Shown here one piece after another: positions 10,346-19,161 of a stretch of 64,000 bases of DNA. Source of the DNA: Mytilus californianus. Lineage: Eukaryota; Mollusca; Bivalvia; Mytilida; Mytilidae. A program made the position numbers and the translations under genes. A model generated the notes under the pieces. It had not been told where the DNA came from. It did not search any database and saw only the letters and a list, made by a program, of their open reading frames with translations. The DNA is taken from contig NW_026262734.1 in assembly GCF_021869535.1 (NCBI RefSeq), positions 111,201,088 through 111,265,087 of the forward strand. The letters are read 5' to 3'. The first letter of the stretch is position 1. Every line of letters starts with the position of its first letter.

Positions 10346-10945
10346 TTTTTAGTCATTTCGGTCATGTTGGTTCGCTGGCGGAATCATCGGTCACTTTTAA
10401 TTTTTAAATATACTGATTAAATGAGACAGAGCGGAAACAGTAATGCATACATGAAGACGATTGTTAATTATACACCATCCACCTTTTTTGATTAATCACA
10501 ATATTTATGTTGGTTAATCAAATGTAAAAGAAAGGCGAATATTAGCATGATATGATAAGACCAAATTATTCATATCTGATAAAGGGGCTTTAAAGGAATA
10601 TTTATTAAAAGTACTCTTTTTTAAATCTTCACATGATGTTAAGACTATGTTTACGCTATGTTGCTATAATACTGGTATGCTTAGTTTTGCTTATATAAGG
10701 CAAATGATTGGAGCAAGGATTAGACAATTCAGTTTCATTATACATTTTTGAATCAGTATAGTGGTCTTCAAATTGACCATATTACCCTGATGTATTAAAT
10801 ACTTAGACCACTGGTTTTTTAAATATCTACAGGAATAAACACATAGTACAATGTAGGCAACCATCAATGAAACGACCAAGCAATCATTCAAATGGAATAA
10901 TTTATGTTCTAACCTTTGTTTTATAGGATATGCAATTGTTTGCTT
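10346..10945. other. AT-rich sequence without a recognised feature
   Basis: I see only short random frames here and no recognisable repeat of my own families. Confidence 0.6.
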
Positions 10946-10949
10946 GTTC

Positions 10950-11400
10950 GTGCTTTTTTAGAGTAAAAGAGAAAAGAGAGACGAAATATGCCAAAGGGAC
11001 ATTCAAACTCATAAGTCGAAAATAAACTGACAACGCCATGGCAAAAAGAGAAAAAGACCAAAAGACAAACGACAGTATAGAAAACAAAACTTAGAAAACT
11101 GAAGACTGAACAACACGAACCCCACCGAAAACCTGAAGTGATCTCAGGTGCTCTGAAAGGGTAAGCAGATCCTGCTCCATATGTGGCACCCGTCGTGTTG
11201 CTCATGTAAGTACAAACCCGGTGATAAGTCTAATTCGTTAGGTCACATTTGGGGAAAGGTGGAAAAGATTGTGGTTAGGACGATTGTAACACATCCGTCG
11301 TCATCTATGAAACAAATATTCTATTACGGTCAACCAACTCGTGATGGCGTCCGTAAAATTATCGAAGGTCTAATCCAAGCTATAAACACTATCGTTTTGC
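10950..11400 (-). repeat. Penelope-like element 3' tail, minus orientation
   Basis: Contains GTAAGCAGATCCTGCTCCAT, GGCACCCGTCGTGTTGCTCA and GGTCAACCAACTCGTGATGG, shared with 16431-16560, 23800-23970 and 27838-28030. On the minus strand it gives a frame with MSNTTGATYGAG followed by a hydrophobic stretch. That frame recurs with copies of the element and is tail sequence, not a host membrane protein. Confidence 0.65.
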
Positions 11401-12020
11401 GTAAGATTCAATATTCTGTAATAGTCACAACGAAAATTGGTACGTTTATATATATATTTTTCCATTATGAATACTCTTTTTTTATCTAGCCACATAGTTC
11501 TATCATATAGCTTAAAGTCTATGCCAAGATTAATTTATAAACTGTCCTTGTTATTCCTGTGGGCCATTTGATTTATTTTTGTTCATGTTTAAATGGCAAC
11601 ATCATATATACTTTCTTGGCTTTAGTAATTGAATATACTGTTAACCAGGAGGTTTTTTTCCAGAAGAATAAATCAACTATCTGATATATTTGCATATCTT
11701 AAAGTGTTCTAAATGGGATACTTAAACACAAAAGAAGGATACATAGGAGGACTGGTATATACCCCCTAACTTAAAAAAATCAACATTAAACCCTTAAAGG
11801 AAGTAAGAAAGTCTTAGATACATGATGTGTTTTATTAGTTGTTATTGGCTTAGAACTAGCTGTCAGTAACTGCAAGTACTCTCAGATATGTGCTTAGTGT
11901 ATTTTTTGTTGTGAGGGATGTATAAATTTCCAACCACGTCCGGTCTGTGTTTTTGTTAGATGTTTTCTGCTTTGTATCGATCTGATGAGTTAAGCTTAGC
12001 CATTTTAAGCTGAATTTTAT
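11401..12020. other. non-coding; weak SINE family 2 scrap near 11910-11960
   Basis: GAGGGATGTATAAATTTCC followed by CCACGTCCGGTCTGTG resembles the body of SINE family 2 (15 kb and 63 kb). The rest holds nothing I can name. Confidence 0.4.
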
Positions 12021-12575
12021 AGTTTGTTCTTATGTTGTACTGTTACATCACTGTCCCAAGTTAGGGGGAGGGATTGGTCCCATCAAATATGTTTAACCCC
12101 GCCACATTCTATATGTGCCTGTTCCAAGTCAGGAGCCTGTAATTGAGTGGTTGTCGATTTTTGCTGTTTCTCATATTTGTTTTTCGCTTATTGTTTTGCA
12201 TAGTTTGTTCTTGTGTTGTGCTGTTACACCACTGTCCTTTATTAGGAGAGGGTTGGCGCCTTCAGACATGTTTAACCCCTATACATTATGTATGTGCCTG
12301 TCCCAAGTCAGGAGCCTGTAATTCAGTGGTTGTCGTTTGTTGCTGTATATCATATTTGTTTTTCATTTACTATTTTGTATATAAATCAGGCTGTTTGTTT
12401 ACTCGTTGGAATTGTCTTACATTTGTCATTTCGGGACTTTTTATAGCTCACTATGCGGTACGGGATTTGATTAATTTTTTGGAAGGCAGTATGGTTAACT
12501 TCTACGTCATTTGGTCTCTGATGGAGAGTTGTCTCATAGGCAATCATACCACATCTTCTTATTTTTATATTAACC
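12021..12575 (+). repeat. dispersed repeat family R2, with an internal 181-bp tandem duplication
   Basis: Two units, 12021-12201 and 12202-12382, each with GTGCCTGTTCCAAGTCAGGA or close kin and CATATTTGTTTTTC. They are followed by the family's 3' part (CGGGACTTTTTATAGCTCAC, GAGAGTTGTCTCATAGGCAA), ending ACCACATCTTCTTATTTTTA. The 3' part recurs at 24290-24490, 25640-25905 and, inverted, 30425-30600. I know this as a very common bivalve repeat end but not its class. Confidence 0.65.
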
Positions 12576-12727
12576 TATAAAACAAAAGTTGGCAGTGATC
12601 CAGCAGATTTACACAATAAACAGGCGGAAGGTGTTTATATACCATAAAATATCGATTAAAAGAAAGAACTTGCAGTTTGAAATTTAATGGAAATTTGGCT
12701 GAAATTGAAGCCAAATCAGGAAGTGTT

Positions 12728-12926
12728 ACACTACGAAACAACAGACAAGGGTAACTTATGCTACTTCTTCAACATTGATATCCTCTTTAAAACACTACTT
12801 TTGTTGTGTTGAATTTAAATGTAAACTTTACAACAGATTGTCACCATTGGCTAATGAGAAAGCACAGTGCCTTTCCTTACCTACTTGTTTTTATTTTCAT
12901 ATAAATCAGAGTTTCTTCAGACATAT
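12728..12926. repeat. single satellite monomer with its element flank
   Basis: One unit of the 64-bp satellite (12728-12796) followed by 130 bp that match, with few differences, the right flank of the large array at 59849-59974 (TTTGTTGTGTTGAATTTAAA through TCAGACAT). Homology stops at CAGACAT in both places, so this is the boundary of a dispersed element whose internal unit was amplified at the other locus. Confidence 0.85.
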
Positions 12927-13925
12927 CGAAGCCAGAGTTTGTCAGAATCTGTCTCTTTATAGAAGTTGAAAATTGAGAAAAAAAACTATCGCTTCCATTT
13001 AATTTCTAAACGAAGTATTTTTCATTTATTAAAAAATATATTAATAAAAAAAACCTATATATGTTGTTTTTTTAGAATTAAGGAGTGTTGGATAAGGGAT
13101 TGTTCTGTATTAATTTGTTTAACGGGAATGCTATCTTAGTCCAAATACAAACGACATTTCCAAGCAATTTTTTTAATATCACTTGAAGTAAATTAACTTA
13201 TAGTTTTTAATCCATTTTATTGATAAACAATTAAAAGGGGGTCACCGAATTTATTTTACTGAATAAATCATTAACGGAAATGTGTAAGGTGAGTAACATT
13301 GAACAACATAATATAATAAGATTTCGTTGGCAGATGCGGATCAATGATTTTGAAAAGGGGGTGGGGAGATATCGGCAACGTTAGAAGTAGAACAAAAAAT
13401 AGAAGTATTAATAGGATGTAGGCCATATATATAAGTGTTCGTTGCAGATGTACTTTACATATGCATATTTAGGACGAGAAGATGAATATGAACCAGACTT
13501 TGTATTATACCGCAGAAAGACATTTCATCTTACCCGGACACATGATTTTGACCCCGGACCGACCAATCTTTACTCTAACTCCTAAATATTGCGTGCTTGG
13601 CAGAGAGGCAGCCAATCTTCGATTTGAAACGGGCGAGGATCGAGCCCAAGACTTCCCGCACTCGAACAGTGGTGCAGCTTTCATTGATGCAATGAGACTA
13701 CCCCAATCACCAAATTTTTGACCATTTTGCTTTACTCTTTACTCACTCATTCCTCATTAATAACATCTTGAAAACTTTCTTTCATAAAATGAACAAGGTA
13801 GATGCAAATATCTTTTTTAAGTAACAGACAAAGTATACCTCGCAAAAAACTGATTCAAACAAGAGGTCATAACTGTGAAACTGATATGATGCTTAATTTT
13901 TTTTGACAACGAACTTGTTACTTTG
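12919..13925 (+). repeat. left arm of a large inverted repeat
   Basis: The reverse complement of this stretch is found at 15540-16151 and 17295-17387. Clear anchors are AAAGGGGGTCACCGAATT, GAACAACATAATATAATAAG and TGAATATGAACCAGACTTTG. The arm is interrupted by SINE family 3 (about 13513-13840), which the other arm lacks. Confidence 0.85.
13513..13840 (-). mobile_element. tRNA-like SINE (family 3)
   Basis: On the minus strand, GGGCTCGATCCTCGCCC is a B-box-like motif following a GGGTAGTCTCATTGCATCAA head. The insertion is proven by the empty site in the opposite arm of the inverted repeat (near 15635), where the two flanks are contiguous. TATTATACC and AGTATACC flanks look like a decayed target-site duplication. 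A 79-codon plus-strand frame here (13482-13721) is an accident of the SINE. Confidence 0.65.
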
Positions 13926-14774
13926 GGCGGACAAAGTTTTTAAACTTCGTCATTTCACTTGACCCGTATATTTATCTCTCAAACGATGAATTCGTAAAGC
14001 TACTAAATCAAAATTGAGTTTGAAAAAAATAAAAATAATGGAATCCGAAGCGAGATCTTTTTTTGATTTAAAAGTTATAAGATTAAAACAAGAGTTTCAA
14101 ACACGCCGGAATGTAAAAGGTGTACACGACTTGCTTCTTCTTCTTTTTTTTTAAGCATACTTTTATAATTTATTTCAAGATACTTTTGTAAAAATTCAGG
14201 ACACTGATGCATCTTTTTGATAGTATTTTGTTACCTTTCCGTAGAATTTTATCAAATGGAATTTATGAGGACTCATCTTCAAGAAAAAATATGATTACAC
14301 TTTACTGAATCAGTTAATATTTTTATATCTTGTCTTTAATTATAATGATGAATGGATTCTATGAAGAGCCCGTACAAACGTATGCGTAATTTAATGGCAT
14401 TGCTCTTAAATTGTTTTTCTAAAATGTTTGGCTTTAACTTAGACAAATATGTACGAAAAACGTACATGTACGGAATATTTGATTGAAGTTTTGTTAAGTA
14501 GGATGATCATTTTAGTTTTATGACCAACTTATGACAGCAAGGGGATATTATATTTACTGGTCTGTGCATCCGTCCGTTCTTCCGTTCTGTTCAAAATATA
14601 AAACGTTTAAAATTATATACCAAATAAGAGTTTGGTCCGGATTGATTGGTGCACTGAACATGGAAATATGACCATGATGTGAAGGGGCACGGTGTCTTAA
14701 GGCCACACATTCTTGTTGCAAATGTTTTGATTTATACACGTAAATGTATATGTATCTTTCAAATTCATTACTGT
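13926..14774. other. loop of the inverted repeat, no gene seen
   Basis: AT-rich spacer. GTCTGTGCATCCGTCCGTTC at about 14560 and the following 150 bp have the look of another dispersed repeat, but I see no second copy in this window. Confidence 0.5.
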
Positions 14775-15045
14775 GTCTTTGGTAGCGCGCTCACCCCGAC
14801 AGTACACGGTGATCGGGGGAATAGAACTATGGTCACTATTGGTCTTGTTCCGATCGGCAATTAAACCATTGCCAAAGTGGAGAGTCCGTTTGGTTGTGCG
14901 GGATGTACAAGTACGCAGTCCCGTCCGGTCAAAGTGGGGACATTAAATCCGATGCCTCTTGTAGAGAGAATGCCACGCTCTGTACACGTTAATTATGCAT
15001 GAAATATTTGCCACTGGACGTTAAGCAACTAATTATCAATCAATC
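14775..15045 (+). mobile_element. SINE family 2, copy 1
   Basis: Contains TTGCCAAAGTGGAGAGTCC, GTGCGGGATGTACAAGTACG and AATGCCACGCTCTG. It ends GCCACTGGACGTTAAGCAAC followed by ATCAATCAATC. The same body occurs at 62630-62860 (minus) and 63170-63360 (plus). The tail alone, inverted, occurs at 31434, 32027, 32620, 43380 and 61930. The tRNA-like head is degraded. Confidence 0.75.
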
Positions 15046-15539
15046 CACAGTAGCGTAACTTGAATTTTATTTCTGGTGAGGCAAATGATTTGAATCTTAG
15101 TAGTCCTCACCTTGGTTAAAAGACGTCAATGCCAATAGGGGGTGGACGGTTAATTGAAAATATGAATCGCAAAATAGGTGTAGGTGATCATACTCTTGAT
15201 AGGTCGCACACTTGCAAAAAGATCCTGTCTGTGAAAAATCCAGGTTTGTGGAATTTTATGATGGTTAAAGGTTTAATTCTATGTATTCAGTTACAGACAG
15301 GTCCTGATCAAAACAAAAATAATTGACAGAATTATATGTATGACCTCCTCTAAAATGCTTTTGTACAGATTTGCGGATATTAAGTTTAAGATCCACTATG
15401 TCTTTTAATTTATACGTTTAGCTTTTGTCAAAATGTATGGATGATAAAAACTGGGTGAACTATGAAGTCTTGCTTATATTAACCAAGGTAGAAGAGTACT
15501 AGAAGAGTGCCAAGTGTCTGTAGAAAACATTGTTCACCA
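15046..15539. other. spacer of the inverted repeat, no gene seen
   Basis: A 65-codon plus frame at 15129-15326 has no recognisable features. Confidence 0.5.
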
Positions 15540-16151
15540 AAAGTAACAAGTTCGTTGTCAAAAAACAAAAAAAATTAATCATCATATCAGTTTCTCAATT
15601 ATGACCTCTTGTTTGAATCAGTTTTTTTGCGAGGTACAATACAAAGTCTGGTTCATATTCATATCCTCGTCCTAAATATGCATATGTAAAATACATATGC
15701 AACAGACGCTAATATATATGGCCCTACATCCTATTAATACTTCTATTTTTTGTTCTACTTCTTATTTTGCCTATATCCCCTCACCCCCTTTTAAAATCCT
15801 GGATCCGCTTCTGGCAACGAAATCTAATTATATTATGTTGTTCAATGTTACTTACCTTACACATTTCCGCTGATGATTTATTCAGTAAAATGAATTCGGT
15901 GACCCCCTTTTAATTGTTTATCAATAAAATGGATAAAATACTATGAGTGAATACACTTCAAGGGATATTAAAAAAAAATGCCTGGAAATGTCTTTTGTGT
16001 TTGGACTCCGATAGCATTCCCGTTAAAAAATTAATTCAGAACAACCCCTAATCGAAAACACCTTAATTCTAAAAAAACAACATATATATTGATTTTTTTA
16101 TCAATACATTTTATAATAAATGAAAAATACTTTTATTTAGAAATTAGATGG

Positions 16152-16430
16152 AAAAAATAAAATCACAAAAATACCGAACTCGGAGGAAAATTCATAAAGG
16201 AAAGTCCCTAATCAAATGGCAAAATCAAAAGCTCAAACACATCAAACGAATGGATAACAACTGTCATATTCCTGACATGGTACAGGCATGTTCTAATGTA
16301 GAAAATGGTGGATTAAACTTGGTTTTAAAGCTAGCTAAACCTTTCACTTGTATGACAGTTGCATCAAATTCCATTATATTGACAACGATGTGTGAACAAA
16401 ACAAACAGACACAATAGGTACACATGTCAC
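16152..16430 (+). repeat. dispersed repeat family R1, copy 1
   Basis: Marked by AAGTCCCTAATCAAATGGCA, GGATAACAACTGTCATATTC and TTGTATGACAGTTGCATCAA. Nearly the same sequence is at 16816-17180 and a diverged one at 26841-27180. Minus-strand frames across it are not genes. Confidence 0.75.
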
Positions 16431-16815
16431 ATATAGGGGAACAGCAGCAACACGAACCCCACCAAACTTGGGGTGATCTCAGGTGCTCGGGGAGGGTAAG
16501 CAGATCCTGCTCCACATGTGGCACCCGTCGTGTTGCTCATGTTATTACAAAGCCGGTTTATAGTCTTATTCGGTAGGTCACATTCGTGAAAAGGGAACGG
16601 GATTGTAGTTACGACATAAAGAATACAAGGTGATGATTTCAATTTCACCATTTGGGACTCTTGGTTTTACAAAATTGGAAGGGTCACAAATGGGAAGCCG
16701 AAATCATCTCTTTTGTCGTAAAGTTTTGTTTTCAACCGACCCTCATTGTCAATTTCTAGATGTAAGTCAAGATATGAGGCAGACTTAACTGTATCTGTTG
16801 TATCCTTTATCTCTC
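16431..16815 (-). pseudogene. Penelope-like element fragment (tail plus a short coding scrap)
   Basis: The tail module (GTAAGCAGATCCTGCTCCAC, GGCACCCGTCGTGTTGCTCA) leads directly into GATGATTTCAATTTCACCAT and CTCATTGTCAATTTCTAGAT, which is reverse transcriptase C-terminal sequence also present at 28040-28330 and 49310-49620. There is an internal deletion relative to those copies. Confidence 0.65.
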
Positions 16816-17180
16816 TAAATAAAGGCAACAGTAGTAAAACGGAAAGTCTCTAATCAAATGGCAAAATCAAAAGATCAAACACATCAAACGAATGGATAAC
16901 AACTGTCATATTCCTGACTTGGTACAGGCATTTTTTTATGTAGAAAATGGTGGATTGAACCTGGTTTTATAGCTAGCTAAACCTCTCACTTGTATGACAG
17001 TCGCATCAAATTCAATTATATTGATAACGATGCGTGAACAAAACAAACAGACACAATAGGTAAAAATGTCAAAAATAGGGGTACAGCAGTCAACATTGTG
17101 TTATCATCTTAATCACTATAGAAACAAACAAATTTAACAAAGAAGCACAAAAAAGCATACATCAAATTTAACAACCTCAT
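16816..17180 (+). repeat. dispersed repeat family R1, copy 2
   Basis: About 90% like copy 1 by eye and longer at the 3' side (continues to ATCAAATTTAACAACCTCAT). The two R1 copies bracket the Penelope-like fragment. Confidence 0.75.
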
Positions 17181-17387
17181 TTTGCTTTTTATTATACGAT
17201 TTTATTTATATATGTAAATGCCACCTATAAAGGATTGAAAGATTTTAAGTACTGGGACCTAATCCTTACCCTGACAAACACATGGTTAGATTATAATTAA
17301 CATGGAAGCCATAGTTTTAACTCAATTTTTAACATTTATAAAGACAGATTCTGACAAACTCTGGTTTCGATATTTCTGAAATTGTCA

Positions 17388-17800
17388 GGAACATATCCTC
17401 CTAAATATATTCCCCGCAACAAATATTATAAATAAGGAAAGACAGAAAAGGTATAATGGGGCGTTCATGTGCAAAGTATATTGAAAAATAATTGTCATTA
17501 TCAAAACCATGAAACTCAAATCGTACGTATTATAGGTACGAGATACGTGTGTTTATACGTAATCTTATGCCAGTGAAAATAAAGGCGGGAATCTGGAAAA
17601 CCACGTGGTAATTAAAAATGCAAGATTTCTATCATTTTTTCGTCATGATAAATTTATTTTATATGGACGAAAATTCCAGTGCGTCTTGGTATTCTTTGTT
17701 TAAACTTGAGCGACGTATTTAATCAAATTCAATGGTTGGCAATAACCAGTCCCATTATGTCCGTACGTCGAGTAACGTACGTATGTCATTTTATTGGAAA
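17388..17800. other. non-coding sequence rich in TACGTA-like palindromes
   Basis: CCGTACGTCGAGTAACGTACG near 17760 and related words are self-complementary. No gene or known repeat seen. Confidence 0.45.
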
Positions 17801-18002
17801 TCTCTAATTGGCAATGTGGTTTAAACATTACTTGATGTGAATTGGCTTAACGTAATGTAGTTGTTTCATTAAATGATGTGGTTTTGTCATTTTGTAATGA
17901 TGAATTGCCATTTCCTTATATGGCTTTATAATTACATAATGATGTTTCAAAATTTGACGATTTTACACTACATGATGTGTTCGTTCCAGTACTTGATGTA
18001 GT
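17801..18002 (-). repeat. short CATCAAGTAATG-type tandem repeat, inverted arm 1
   Basis: About 200 bp whose reverse complement matches 25066-25265 nearly base for base (for example GTGTAAAATCGT, CATCATTATGTAAT and CACATCAAGTAATG in the same order). The unit is a degenerate 20-25 bp repeat. The BEL element's long terminal repeat starts immediately after it. Confidence 0.8.
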
Positions 18003-18568
18003 TGTAATGGCCTGACCATTAAGTATAACCGACGATTGGGCTCAAGCAGAAAAGACTATCAGGTGATGATACTTTAATTATGAACCAATCTGACATATGG
18101 TAAAAAGCTGAAAAACAAAATAAAATACAAATTTACAATGTGTAGAATAAATGTTAAGATGAACGAAATGTCAAATATAATTGATAGCACAGTCGTTGAA
18201 TGCGAGAAATGTTGTACTTTCAAGAACGGTTAAATTTGCAGTACTTCACGGTGAAAAGGTTCAAATATATGAAGAGCAATTTGAAGGCTTCGGATACAAT
18301 GTTATAAATTTAACTCACTCTGTGGTTAGCCACGATTGTGTCCAAGATGGCGTTTGTCCTTAGAAGGTTCTCAAGTACTGGGATGACCTTGCAATTCAGT
18401 TCGAGAAACATGTAAGAGAGAGAAAAGGTAACGATGATACGATGTTTCAAAGTTCTTACAACTTCTTATAAGGTTTAAAGATGAATAATTATCGTAGACT
18501 GGAACACATAAACATATTAAGAATATAATCAAACGAACTATATAAATTGAGGAAAGGCGTAATAGAAT
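18003..18568 (-). repeat. 3' LTR of a BEL/Pao retrotransposon
   Basis: On the minus strand it ends GGCCATTACA. It is matched by 22918-23431 with roughly 95% identity by eye over about 510 bp. Placing its start next to the polypurine tract at 18569-18583 makes it about 565 bp, longer than the matched part, which implies that the other LTR is truncated. Confidence 0.8.
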
Positions 18569-18583
18569 ACTCCCCGTCTGATG
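18569..18583 (-). other. polypurine tract
   Basis: The minus strand reads ATCAGACGGGGAGT directly beside the proposed 3' LTR start, the expected primer site for plus-strand DNA synthesis. The same AGACGGGGAGTG occurs at about 28968-28979. Confidence 0.55.
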
Positions 18584-18714
18584 TCTATCTGATATCACTA
18601 TTCCATAAATTAATCGCAAATGAATATAAGATAAATAAATAAATCCCAAAATAAATTGAATATGTACAGGTGAAATGTCCACTTTTGGTCGTGTGAGAAA
18701 TATCAGGTCTCAAC

Positions 18715-19161
18715 TTACGACTTTTCACTATAAAGTTTCCTGAATAAATTCATTCCACGGGAAACTGGGTTTGGCACAGTTTCGTGTCCTTTAGAAGAAG
18801 GATGTCTCGGATGAGATTGTTGTGTTCTGTAGAATGTTCCATTACTGCTGTATCGATAATAGGAACTGTTTTCTTCAACGTTGTAAGACGGCGATATCCT
18901 CCGGTAAGTATGACGGGCATTAGTACTTGGTCCTCGTCCGATTTGGCAAAATGTCACATCTTTGTGAGTCTCAGACGAAATTAAGCGTTTCGTCCTAACG
19001 TTCCATCCTGCGGATCTAGTCGCTCTATCTGTAAAGTGGCGTCCTCGATGTTTGATTTTGTCGTAGTAATGTGTAACAAAAGGTGTTACTTTGTGATGAT
19101 GTCCAGATAAGACCACCGGTTCCTTTTCAATAATATTCAAGTCAGACTTGACGGTACTGCT
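18715..19161 (-). pseudogene. BEL/Pao integrase N-terminal remnant
   Basis: In the same reading frame as the gag ORF, after a single TAA. The segment has VVLSGHHHKVTPFVTHYYD and IKHRGRHFTDR, the zinc-binding HH-CC region that precedes the integrase catalytic core in Pao elements, then a degenerate FCQIGRG. The DDE catalytic core is absent. The last 70 residues are not recognised. Reverse transcriptase and RNase H, which should lie between protease and this region, are missing, so this is an internally deleted, non-autonomous copy. Confidence 0.75.

Larger units (their letters stand above)
15540..17387 (-). repeat. right arm of the large inverted repeat (split)
   Basis: Reverse complement of 12919-13925. 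The arm is continuous from 15540 to 16151, is interrupted by about 1.14 kb of dispersed repeat (16152-17294), and resumes at 17295-17387, where AGACAGATTCTGACAAACTC matches the outer part of the left arm. Confidence 0.8.

Noticed and set aside
10921..11205. 94-codon minus frame with a hydrophobic stretch, like a small membrane protein
   Set aside because: The same frame recurs with each Penelope-like tail module; it is repeat sequence.
13482..13721. 79-codon plus-strand frame
   Set aside because: It spans the edge and inverse strand of a SINE; the empty site in the other arm shows that it is an insertion product.
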